DNA of 64,000 bases from Oscillospiraceae bacterium (lineage in GTDB: Bacteria; Bacillota; Clostridia; Oscillospirales; CAG-272). The stretch is from the NCBI GenBank assembly GCA_003343845.1, contig QAKK01000041.1, forward strand, positions 21,782 to 85,781. Reading direction: 5' to 3'. Made by a program: the position numbers and the translations under genes. The notes beneath the pieces were generated by a model that saw only the letters and a program-made list of their open reading frames with translations, searched no databases and was not told the origin of the DNA. Shown piece after piece: positions 51,743 through 59,233 of this stretch (position 1 is the stretch's first letter; each line of letters begins with the position of its first letter).

Positions 51743-53806
51743 TTATTTCTCCGCCATGCGGACCTGCATACCGTCGGAGATCGGGATCTTCTTGCCGTCC
51801 GCGTCGGTCGCGCCGGTGATCACGTAGTCACCCCAGGAGAGCGATGCGTCGATTGCGCTGCGCGTTGCCTCGGAGGCGAGGACGGTGACGTTCTTGCGCT
51901 GTGCATAGTAGCGATTGCCGAGCGGCGAGGATTTGGAGGTGACGACGAGAATGAACTTGCCGTCCGAGTCCTCCTGGATCGCGCTGTTCGGCACGATGCA
52001 ATCATAGCTCGAGCCCTGCGAACCGATGGTAACAGTCAGGGACGTACCGTCGGCGATGTCGCCCTCCACCGTGAGGGTAACGATCTTGCTCTTGCCCGAG
52101 TTGTTCGGGTCGTTCTTGATGGTCGAGACCGTGACGGTCGGCTTGGCGCCCCAGTAATAATACTGGACTTCACCGGCAAGCCCCACGCGCAGGCGAGACG
52201 CCTGGGCGTTCGGCACGCTGCACTCCATGGTGTAGCCGTCCGAGGTGGCAATTTCGGCGACCGTGGTGCCTGCGGCAATCTCGTCGCCCGCCGTCATGTT
52301 CAGCGTGCTGATCGTGCCGCTGACCGTGGACTTGATCTCGGTGGAGACCGCCTTCCCGCGTATCTTTTCGATCTCGCGCTGCTTCTGCGCGATCTTGGTG
52401 CGCTGGATCGAGAGGTTGAGCGCCGCCGTTTCGTCGTCGATGGCATCGTTTGCCTCGGCGATGCGGATCTGCCGCTCGTATTCCTCCACCGTGCGTGTCA
52501 GCTCGGTCTGCTTTTTCTCCGCGTCTTCCAGCGTCGGCAGATCGGTTCTGTAGTTGTCTTTTGTGAAGGCGTCAAGCGTCTCCTGCGCCGTGGTCAGCTC
52601 TTCGTCCAAAACCGCTTTTTCGTCCTCGCGCTCGGTCTTGCGTTCTGCCAGCAGTGCATACGCCCAGCCTTCGTTCAGCCGATCCAAATTGTCCTGTGCG
52701 GTCTTCTCGGCGGAAACGCAGCTGTCATAGGCGCTGTCCGCTTCGTTGTATTTCTGGCTTGCATCGTTGTAGATGCCGTACTTTTCATCGTAATCCGCCT
52801 TGGCGGTCGCCGTGGCTTTCTCTGCGGCGGCAAGCTCGTTTTCCTTTGCCGAAATCTCGCTTTCCTTGGCGCGGATCTCGTCCTTCTTCCCCGTGAGTGC
52901 TTCACGCGCCGTCGCCAGTTCAGCCTGCTGCTCCGGCGTGGGATCGGGCAGTGCGGCAAGCTCGTCAACCTTCTTCTGCAATGCGTCGCGCTCGTCCTTC
53001 AGCGTGTTCAGCTGCGCTTTCAGCGTATCCAGCTCCTCCCGCAGCACGGCGGCATTCTTGACGGCGTCGTTGTAGAATTTCTCTGCGGCGGTATAGGCGG
53101 CATTGGCATTGGTGTAGGTGCCTAAAGCAGAGGTTCTTCTCGCCTTTGCCCGGCGGGTATTCCGCTCGGCGTCGCTCAGCGCCGCTTCGGCTGCCGTGAT
53201 CGCCTTGGTGAGCTTCTCGATCGACATGCCCGGGTTTTCCAGCTTCGCCATCTGCTTTTCCAGATCCTTGATGACGCTCTCTTTTTCCTTGACCTGCCCC
53301 TTGAGCACCTCGATCTGATCCTCGTATCCCTGCTTCTGCTGGTCATACGTCGGCAGTGCCGTGATGTAATCGTTGAGCGCTGCAAGCTCCTTCTTCGTAT
53401 CTTCCAGCTGGTAGCGCGTCGTAATCAGCGAATCCTCGGTCTCCACCAGCATCTTTTTATATTCAATTTGCAGCTGCTTGAGCTCGATCTCGAGGTTGTC
53501 GATCTCGGGGCTCTCACCCGCCACCAGCGTAGCGATGACCATGCCCGGCGTGACCGTGTCGCCGCGGCGCACCAGCACCTCGTTGATCTTGCGCGCATAG
53601 TCGAGCGTGATCTGCTTGACCGAGTTTGCATTGACCGTGCCGGTGAGCTTCACCTGCGTGGTGATCGTGCCGCTCTCGGAATTGGAGACGGCGACCTCGG
53701 GCAGCGAGCGGTTCATGAAGGTGTTTGAGAAAAGGGTGAAAATCAGGATCAGTACGAGAAAGATGATGATCAGATTCTTGATCCAGCCCCGCTTATTCGT
53801 TTCCAT
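51743..53806 (-). CDS. HlyD-type membrane-fusion/adaptor protein with long coiled coil
   Basis: 687 residues. One N-terminal membrane helix (about 10-28), a barrel-sandwich (lipoyl-like) half with KINEVLVRRGDTVTPGM near 65-81, then about 350 residues of heptad-rich coiled coil (about 90-460) including stretches rich in K, E, A and Q. The second lipoyl half (GTISTLNMTAGDEIAAGTTV) and beta-barrel domains follow, ending with a KKIPISDGMQV stretch. This is the form of an efflux adaptor (MacA/HlyD), yet its operon partners are sugar-import permeases. Start ATG at 53806 behind CAGGAG. Confidence 0.82.
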   Translation of the reverse strand: METNKRGWIKNLIIIFLVLILIFTLFSNTFMNRSLPEVAVSNSESGTITTQVKLTGTVNANSVKQITLDYARKINEVLVRRGDTVTPGMVIATLVAGESPEIDNLEIELKQLQIEYKKMLVETEDSLITTRYQLEDTKKELAALNDYITALPTYDQQKQGYEDQIEVLKGQVKEKESVIKDLEKQMAKLENPGMSIEKLTKAITAAEAALSDAERNTRRAKARRTSALGTYTNANAAYTAAEKFYNDAVKNAAVLREELDTLKAQLNTLKDERDALQKKVDELAALPDPTPEQQAELATAREALTGKKDEIRAKESEISAKENELAAAEKATATAKADYDEKYGIYNDASQKYNEADSAYDSCVSAEKTAQDNLDRLNEGWAYALLAERKTEREDEKAVLDEELTTAQETLDAFTKDNYRTDLPTLEDAEKKQTELTRTVEEYERQIRIAEANDAIDDETAALNLSIQRTKIAQKQREIEKIRGKAVSTEIKSTVSGTISTLNMTAGDEIAAGTTVAEIATSDGYTMECSVPNAQASRLRVGLAGEVQYYYWGAKPTVTVSTIKNDPNNSGKSKIVTLTVEGDIADGTSLTVTIGSQGSSYDCIVPNSAIQEDSDGKFILVVTSKSSPLGNRYYAQRKNVTVLASEATRSAIDASLSWGDYVITGATDADGKKIPISDGMQVRMAEK

Positions 53807-53837
53807 ATGTATCTCCTGTTTTGACGAAATGTTTGCC

Positions 53838-54749
53838 TTAGCCTTTGACGCCGCCGGCGTAGGCAACGCCCTCGACGATGTAGTCCTCACTGTATAGGAA
53901 GGTGAGCAGCGGTATGACCATGTAGATGCTTGCCACCGCAAACGCCAGCGCCGCGTCTCCCGAGTTGATCTCCGAGAGGAAGACCGAGAGCGGGTGCATA
54001 TCCGAGGTCTTCAGCAGCACGAGCGGCTGCTCGACCATGTTCCAGTAGTCGATAAAGACGAGGATGGCGACCGAATAGATAATGCCCTTGGACATCGGCA
54101 CGCAGATCTTGCAGAAGACCTGCATCTCGCCCGCGCCGTCCAGCTTTGCTGCCTCAATCATCGCGTTCGGAATGCGGCGCATGAATTTGGTCAGGATAAA
54201 GACGGCGAAGGGGGAGAAAATGCCGGGTAAGATGATTGCCCACCGCGTGTCATAGAGGTTCAGCCACTCCGCAACGAGGCGGTTTGGCACCAGCGTGACC
54301 TGATAGGGCATCAGCATCAGAATGACATAGACGAAGAAGATGAGACTGCGGATCTTGCCCTCAAAGCGGGCAAAGCCGTAAGCCGCGAGCAGTGCCACGA
54401 GGATCTGCCCCACCACGATCGGCACGGTCAGAATCACCGAGTTCCAGAACTTGATGAGGTACTGCGGGTTTTTGATCAGCACATTTTCGTATTGGTCAAA
54501 CGTGACCATATCGGGGATCAGCTTGAGGTTGGTCTGCGTGGAGACGAAGACCTTGGCGTCGCCCGACACACTTGAGAAGATCTGCCCGTAGTTGGCGGCG
54601 ATCTCGCTCTTGGACATCAGGGAGTTGGTGAAGGTCAGCACTGTCGGCATGACGAAGACGATTGAGATCACAAGGAAGAAGATAAAGATCAGCGCCGTTG
54701 CCGTCGTCTTCCGTGCGGCGGCAAATTTCTTGACGAATTTCGCGTTCAC
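53838..54749 (-). CDS. Carbohydrate ABC transporter permease (MalG/LacG type)
   Basis: 303 residues, six membrane helices. The EAA loop MIEAAKLDGAGEMQVFCKI and the following VPMSKG are the ATPase-contact site of MalG-like permeases. Its start overlaps the stop of the other permease by four bases. The ATPase must come from elsewhere, as is usual for Firmicutes importers that share an MsmX-type subunit. Confidence 0.92.
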   Translation of the reverse strand: MNAKFVKKFAAARKTTATALIFIFFLVISIVFVMPTVLTFTNSLMSKSEIAANYGQIFSSVSGDAKVFVSTQTNLKLIPDMVTFDQYENVLIKNPQYLIKFWNSVILTVPIVVGQILVALLAAYGFARFEGKIRSLIFFVYVILMLMPYQVTLVPNRLVAEWLNLYDTRWAIILPGIFSPFAVFILTKFMRRIPNAMIEAAKLDGAGEMQVFCKICVPMSKGIIYSVAILVFIDYWNMVEQPLVLLKTSDMHPLSVFLSEINSGDAALAFAVASIYMVIPLLTFLYSEDYIVEGVAYAGGVKG

Positions 54750-55651
54750 GACTCGATATCCCTCCCCAGCTTGTCGTCAATGATGAAGAGTGCACCGATC
54801 AGAACGATCATCACCGCGCACATGATAATGGCGGCGGCGGACAGCTTCTGATAGTCCAGCGATTCAAAGGTGTTGTTCATGAAATGCTGTAGCATATACA
54901 ATCGCTCGTAGGGGTATCGCCCGGTCATCAGATAGACCTCGCGGAAGATCTTGAACGAGCTGATGAGCGACAGGATCGTCACAAACAGGACGGTCGAGGA
55001 TATGTAGGGCAGCTTGATCTTGAAGAAGACGCGCATGGGTCCCGCGCCGTCCAGCATGCACGCTTCGGTGATGTCGCCGGGGATGGCGGCAAGCGCCGAC
55101 ATGAAGAGGATCATGTTGTAGCCGATGTTCTTCCAGAGGAAGAGCAGCACGATGATGATGAGGCAGTAGTCCGACTTGAAGAAGTCGATCTTATCGATGC
55201 CGAAGCGCTCAAGGAAGGCATTGACCGTGCCGTTGTAGTGGAACAGCACCTGCCAGATCAGCACGACCGAGGCGGTGGGCACCATCAGCGGGCTGATGAG
55301 CACCGTCTTGAACAGCGAACCGAGCGGCAGCTTGCGCATCAGCATCAGCGCAAAGCAGAGCGGCAGCACGACCGCCAGCGGCACCGCCACCGCGGCAAAC
55401 ACAGCCGTGTTTTTCGCCGCCGTGCGGAACGCCATGTTGCCGAACAGGTTGATGAAGTTCTGCAAGCCGACAAACTCGCGGCTGATTGGGTTATCGATCA
55501 GCGCATAGTAGCCGACAACGAAAAACGGCAATATGAAGAATATTGCCGCGCCAATAAAAGAGGGAGCGATAAAGAAGGAAGTCTTGAAGCGGTCGATGCG
55601 CTCGCGCTTGTCGTGCCGGATCTTCTCCGGCTTCGCCTTTTTCTGCTTCAT
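54746..55651 (-). CDS. Carbohydrate ABC transporter permease (MalF/UgpA type)
   Basis: 301 residues, six membrane helices; EAA loop DITEACMLDGAGPMRVFFKI. A basic N-terminus (KKAKPEKIRHDKRERIDR) is cytoplasmic. First gene of the operon, directly behind the promoter/operator at 55707-55762, with GGAGG before its ATG. It pairs with the next permease. Confidence 0.92.
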   Translation of the reverse strand: MKQKKAKPEKIRHDKRERIDRFKTSFFIAPSFIGAAIFFILPFFVVGYYALIDNPISREFVGLQNFINLFGNMAFRTAAKNTAVFAAVAVPLAVVLPLCFALMLMRKLPLGSLFKTVLISPLMVPTASVVLIWQVLFHYNGTVNAFLERFGIDKIDFFKSDYCLIIIVLLFLWKNIGYNMILFMSALAAIPGDITEACMLDGAGPMRVFFKIKLPYISSTVLFVTILSLISSFKIFREVYLMTGRYPYERLYMLQHFMNNTFESLDYQKLSAAAIIMCAVMIVLIGALFIIDDKLGRDIES

Positions 55652-55706
55652 CGTGCCGCCTCCTTTCCGAAATTGTGTCCGTTCATTTTGTATGTTTCCG
55701 TTTTCA

Positions 55707-55733
55707 AACTGTACTATTTTTAGCAGTACAGTT
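55707..55733. promoter_or_regulatory. Dyad operator candidate of the sugar-transport operon
   Basis: Perfect 9-bp inverted repeat AACTGTACT (55707-55715) / AGTACAGTT (55725-55733), 9-base spacer, directly downstream of the -10 box and covering the start point: the position of a repressor site. The regulator gene is not in the window. Confidence 0.65.
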
Positions 55734-55762
55734 ATTATACCCTATCGTCTGCCTAAAGTCAA
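55734..55762 (-). promoter_or_regulatory. Sigma-A promoter of the sugar-transport operon
   Basis: Minus strand TTGACT (55762-55757), 17-base spacer, TATAAT (55739-55734). Confidence 0.85.
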
Positions 55763-55856
55763 GATGCCGCAGGAAATATTAAGTGAAACTTAAACCTGCA
55801 TGCCTCGCTTTTTCCGTATGCACCCATTAGTCGCAGGCAGTTCGTTTTTTCCTCAC

Positions 55857-55897
55857 GAAAAAAACACATACCCGCAAAAATTTTTGCGGGTATGTGT
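55857..55897 (-). terminator. Terminator of the thioesterase gene: 34-bp perfect palindrome plus T7
   Basis: 55864-55897 reads identically on both strands (half-site ACACATACCCGCAAAAA, 17 bp), and on the minus strand seven T residues follow. It can end transcription from the thioesterase gene and protect the sugar-operon promoter from read-through. Confidence 0.75.
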
Positions 55898-56107
55898 CAT
55901 GGCCTTTCCCGTTGGGGAAGACGAAGACGGAAACGCAATGCGTTTCCAATGAGTTTCCCTTGCGGGAAACATCACGCATCAACGGTGGATGAGGGATTAT
56001 ACGAGGGATTATACAAAGTAAAGCATCCTACAATGCTGTACCGGCTGCCTGCATTCCCTATCAGTCGCCTACGGCGCCAGCTTCCCCCAAAGAAAGCCTA
56101 GAAGCAC
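55898..56107. repeat. Degenerate repeat-rich spacer
   Basis: No gene seen. It contains GGAAACGC-aat-GCGTTTCC and TTTCCC-ttgc-GGGAAA hairpins, a direct repeat of GAGGGATTATAC (two copies, about 55990-56014), and CGCCTACGGCG. The mixture resembles decayed copies of interspersed elements. Confidence 0.5.
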
Positions 56108-56836
56108 TCACTTCTCCAAATCCGCAAAGCCGAGCACGGCTTCACAGCAGAGTTTGCCGTCCGCGCGCTGCATCTTGAAGAAATACCGTCCGCCGACCTC
56201 GGCGCGCAGAATCGTGATCGTCTCGCCGAGCGGTGCTTCGGTGACAAAGCTGACGTTGGCTGTGTGCAGCGTCTTGTGCGCGATGTCCGGCACGCAGTCG
56301 CACAGCCAGTTTAAGTACTTCGTATTGTTGAGGTGTCCGTTCCGGTCGGCATCGCTGAAATACACCGCACGCACCGCCGCCGTCTCAAACGCCTCGGCGG
56401 GCGGAAACGGCTCGCGCATGGGAATGCCGACGTCGATCGGCGCCTCCTGCTCGCCGCCGATCGGCTCGGTCTCGCCGATGCGGACGAGCTTATGCGCGCG
56501 GAAGTTCAGCAGCGCCCAGGACGTGTACGCCTCGGCAACGCATTCATCGCCGGAGAACATCCGATAGCAGCGGTTGTAGGACACGCCGCGGCTTACCGTC
56601 GGGAAGGTGCGCGCGTCCGCGACCTCACCCTCGCGCAGCGGGCGGTCGATGCGCAGCAGCAAACGGCTGATGACGAACGCCATGCCCCGCGCGCGCAGAT
56701 CATCGTTGGACGGCGGGAACGCCGCCATCTGGCGCGACCCGGCGTCCTCCAGCTTGGCAAGCAGCACGGACGGGCGCAGATGCCCGTTCAGATCCACATC
56801 CTGCCCGAAAACATTGGTCTTGTCGGAATAACTCAT
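56108..56836 (-). CDS. Acyl-ACP thioesterase (double hot-dog family)
   Basis: 242 residues. Two hot-dog halves: the N-terminal half begins FGQDVDLNGHLRPSVLLAKLEDAG, and the second half contains the key YFSDADRNGHLNNTKYLNWL, the FatA/FatB-like motif with catalytic Asn/His (N-x-H). It releases fatty acids from acyl carrier protein. Start ATG at 56836 behind AAGGAAAG; a longer frame to 56911 is not supported. It ends at a strong terminator. Confidence 0.88.
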   Translation of the reverse strand: MSYSDKTNVFGQDVDLNGHLRPSVLLAKLEDAGSRQMAAFPPSNDDLRARGMAFVISRLLLRIDRPLREGEVADARTFPTVSRGVSYNRCYRMFSGDECVAEAYTSWALLNFRAHKLVRIGETEPIGGEQEAPIDVGIPMREPFPPAEAFETAAVRAVYFSDADRNGHLNNTKYLNWLCDCVPDIAHKTLHTANVSFVTEAPLGETITILRAEVGGRYFFKMQRADGKLCCEAVLGFADLEK

Positions 56837-56872
56837 GATTCTTTCCTTAAAATAAATATGTACGGTCGAAAT

Positions 56873-57113
56873 AAAAAACGGCGCTTGCAATTTTCGTGAG
56901 ACGAGGCGCACCCGAAGCGGCAGACGACGGTGACCTGTCGGTCATCGAGCTTACCGCCGAGCGGGGCGAAGTATCACGGAAATTTTACGCAAGAAAAAAC
57001 GGCGCCTTATAATTTTCGCGAGACGAGGCGCACCACAGGCGGCGGACGACGGTGACCTGTCGGTCATCGAGTTCGCCGCCGCGGAGCAACGAAGTATCGC
57101 GGAAATTTAAGCG
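56873..57113 (-). repeat. Tandem pair of 121-bp hairpin-forming units behind fba
   Basis: Unit 1 spans 56873-56993 and unit 2 56994-57113. On the minus strand each unit starts with GGCGC...AAATTTCCG, ends with CG-AAAATT...GCGCCG plus six T residues, and can fold end to end. An inner GGCGGCG / CGCCGCC-like stem and an apical TGACC-gaca-GGTCA hairpin are conserved in both. They start ten bases behind the fba stop. This could be a double terminator, a structured 3'-UTR RNA or a repeated mobile unit. Confidence 0.7.
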
Positions 57114-57122
57114 CCGTTTGTC

Positions 57123-58088
57123 TTACAGGGTGTGTGCCGAGCCGAGCACGTTCTCAATCTTGTGCGCGACCATCTTGCGGACCTCGTCGCGTGCAACACT
57201 GAGGTAGGTTCTGGGATCGAAGACGTCCGGCTTCTCAGAGAAGACGCGGCGGATACCTGCGGTCATTGCGAGACGGATGTCGGAGTCGATGTTGATCTTG
57301 CAGACCGCCATCTTGGCTGCCTGACGGAGCTCTTCCTCGGGAATGCCGATTGCATCCGGCAGCTTGCCGCCGAGGGCGTTGATCTCCCTGACGTATTCCT
57401 GCGGAACCGAGGATGCGCCGTGGAGCACGATCGGGAAGCCGGGCAGACGCTTGCCGACCTCTTCGAGAATGTCAAAGCGGAGCGGAGGGGGCACGAGAAT
57501 GCCGTCCGCATTGCGGGTGCACTGTGCGGGGGTGAACTTGTATGCGCCGTGGCTGGTGCCGATGGCGATGGCGAGCGAGTCAACGCCGGTCTTCTCGACG
57601 AACTCCTCAACCTCTTCGGGGCGGGTGTAGGACGAATCCGCAGCCGAAACCTTGACGTCATCCTCAACGCCTGCCAGTCTGCCCAGCTCGCCTTCAACGA
57701 CGACGCCGTGCGCATGCGCGTACTCAACGACCTTGCGGGTCAGCGCGATGTTGTCCTCAAAGGTGTGATGCGAACCGTCGATCATGACCGAGGAGAAACC
57801 GCCGTCGATGCAGGTCTTGCAGATCTCGAAGTCTGCGCCGTGGTCGAGGTGGAGCGCGAGGTCAATACCGGTATCCTTGATCGCAGCCTGTGCCAGTGCA
57901 ACGAGGTACTCATGCTTTGCATACTTTCTTGCGCCTGCGGAAACCTGCAGGATAACGGGGGAGCGCAGCTCTTCCGCCGCCTCGGTGATCGCCTGGATGA
58001 TCTCCATGTTGTTGATGTTGAATGCGCCGATGGCGTAACCGCCCTCGTAAGCCTTCTTGAACATCTCTTTGGTTGTTACAAGTGCCAT
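57123..58088 (-). CDS. fba: Class II fructose-bisphosphate aldolase
   Basis: 321 residues. Zinc ligands: HLDHGAD (His and catalytic Asp), EGELGRLAG and the VLHGASSVP motif; SVMIDGSHHTFEDNI is typical. Splits fructose-1,6-bisphosphate in glycolysis. AAAGGAGAAG precedes the ATG. Monocistronic with its own promoter; its 3' side carries the tandem hairpin units. Confidence 0.95.
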   Translation of the reverse strand: MALVTTKEMFKKAYEGGYAIGAFNINNMEIIQAITEAAEELRSPVILQVSAGARKYAKHEYLVALAQAAIKDTGIDLALHLDHGADFEICKTCIDGGFSSVMIDGSHHTFEDNIALTRKVVEYAHAHGVVVEGELGRLAGVEDDVKVSAADSSYTRPEEVEEFVEKTGVDSLAIAIGTSHGAYKFTPAQCTRNADGILVPPPLRFDILEEVGKRLPGFPIVLHGASSVPQEYVREINALGGKLPDAIGIPEEELRQAAKMAVCKINIDSDIRLAMTAGIRRVFSEKPDVFDPRTYLSVARDEVRKMVAHKIENVLGSAHTL

Positions 58089-58131
58089 TTTTCTTCTCCT
58101 TTAACCGATAATTTGTTAAATCCTTAGCATT

Positions 58132-58160
58132 ATTCTACCGCAAGACGAAGAAAAATGCAA
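58132..58160 (-). promoter_or_regulatory. Sigma-A promoter of fba
   Basis: Minus strand TTGCAT (58160-58155), 17-base spacer, TAGAAT (58137-58132). Confidence 0.75.
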
Positions 58161-58201
58161 TACATTTGTCTTATAAATATTCGCCGACATTTTATACTTT
58201 T

Positions 58202-58573
58202 TTACACAGCGCCGCCGCTGCCGCCCAGCCCGAAGCTGATAGAAATGGCGTTGTTGACATCCCGCATCACCGTCTCGTCGAGATGCCCCATCTTCTCGCG
58301 CAGCCGCCGTTTGTCGATGGTACGGATCTGTTCGAGCAGAATGACCGAGTCGCGCGCCAGCCCCACCTTGTCCGCGTAGATGTCGATATGCGTGGGCAGA
58401 TGCGTCTTGCTCATTTTACTGGTGATCGCCGCCGCGATCACGGTCGGGCTGTATTTGTTCCCGACGTCGTTCTGAACGATAAGTACCGGTCTGAGTCCTC
58501 CCTGTTCGGAGCCGACCACCGGACTGAGATCGGCGTAGAAAATATCTCCGCGCCGCACACTCACATGGATCAT
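58202..58573 (-). CDS. mazF: MazF/PemK-family endoribonuclease toxin, solitary
   Basis: 123 residues. MazF signature RRGDIFYADLSPVVGSEQGG, shown in part, then RPVLIVQNDVGN and ITSKMSKTHLPTHI; LEQIRTIDKRRL is also typical of NdoA/MazF. It cuts mRNA at short sequence motifs. No antitoxin gene is visible upstream or downstream. The ATG at 58573 is only two bases from GGAAAGG; the in-frame GTG at 58564 has better spacing and gives a protein start closer to the family norm, so the true start may be 58564. Confidence 0.9.
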   Translation of the reverse strand: MIHVSVRRGDIFYADLSPVVGSEQGGLRPVLIVQNDVGNKYSPTVIAAAITSKMSKTHLPTHIDIYADKVGLARDSVILLEQIRTIDKRRLREKMGHLDETVMRDVNNAISISFGLGGSGGAV

Positions 58574-58791
58574 ATCCTTTCCGTTTTGGATTTTGCCGCA
58601 GCTGCGGCATGCTTATTCTTCCCTGCCGCAGGGGTACGTTAAACACGCCGCGCAGATTTTTGTCCGGTAAATTGTGACACTGCGCAGGCGTCCCGCTATC
58701 AGTGTATGCACGGGGCGGGTGCGCGGGCGCGGTTCACCTTTTCGCGCATCGTGCATATACTGACGACAGACGGGAGAGAAGGGGGAGTATC

Positions 58792-58950
58792 ATGAACAAT
58801 CTGCGCTGTGCCGCCAAGCTGATCGGGCTGACCGTCCTTGCCTTCGGCATCGGGCTGCTGGCATCGTTTTTCCTGCCGACGGGGTGGCTTGTGGTCATTG
58901 AGGCGATCGTGATCATCGGCGTCGGTTTTCTGTACTTCTCTGTCAAATAG
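58792..58950 (+). CDS. Small two-helix membrane protein
   Basis: 52 residues, not recognised. Two hydrophobic helices (about 10-27 and 30-49) around a short PTGW turn. GGGGGAG lies six bases before the ATG. It is followed after 23 bases by the spoVM-like gene. A possible sporulation-type -10 (CATATACT, near 58754-58761) is upstream, so expression in the mother cell is conceivable, but the -35 is not clear. Confidence 0.65.
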   Translation: MNNLRCAAKLIGLTVLAFGIGLLASFFLPTGWLVVIEAIVIIGVGFLYFSVK

Positions 58951-58973
58951 CGCCCGTTTTTTTGGGGGTCCCG

Positions 58974-59042
58974 ATGAAGATCATCACCGTAAAATCGCCG
59001 CGCGCCCTGCGGGCGCTTCTGCGGCGTCTGTTCCGTGCATAG
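58974..59042 (+). CDS. spoVM: SpoVM-like sporulation peptide
   Basis: 22 residues, too short for routine gene callers. It starts M-K-I-I-T-V-K-S-P and continues as an amphipathic Arg/Leu-rich helix. Compared with the 26-residue B. subtilis SpoVM it keeps M-K at the start, T-[IV]-K at 5-7, Pro9 (required there for forespore targeting), a basic residue after it, and alternating hydrophobic and Arg positions. SpoVM sits on the convex forespore membrane and anchors SpoIVA at the start of coat assembly. GGGGG lies five bases before the ATG and a hairpin terminator follows the stop by 14 bases. Confidence 0.78.
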   Translation: MKIITVKSPRALRALLRRLFRA

Positions 59043-59056
59043 CGGCGAAAAAGCGC

Positions 59057-59083
59057 GAAGCCGTCCTTCGGGACGGCTTCTTT
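59057..59083. terminator. Hairpin terminator after spoVM
   Basis: A 10-bp stem GAAGCCGTCC / GGACGGCTTC with a stable TTCG tetraloop. Only three T residues follow on the plus strand. Confidence 0.6.
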
Positions 59084-59142
59084 CGGTTCAAATTTTTTCA
59101 AAAATCCGCACAAAATTTGTCCCGGCTTTCCGTGCAAGACTG

Positions 59143-59171
59143 TTGAATCATCCGAAAAGATATGATAAAAT
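59143..59171 (+). promoter_or_regulatory. Sigma-A promoter of the distal GH43 gene
   Basis: TTGAAT (59143-59148), 17-base spacer, TAAAAT (59166-59171), 63 bases before the ATG. Confidence 0.75.
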
Positions 59172-59233
59172 GAAGAAAAAGTACGTGATTCTTCACGCAC
59201 GGCAGTTACCGAAGAAAGTGAGCGGAATTTTCT

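Noticed and set aside
50657..53125. 822-codon open frame on the plus strand opposite the adaptor and MacB-like genes
   Set aside because: It is the antisense reading of high-GC genes. The minus-strand proteins have a membrane helix, heptads and lipoyl-domain sequence; the plus-strand product has no recognisable domain and is Arg/His/Asp-rich, typical of shadow frames.
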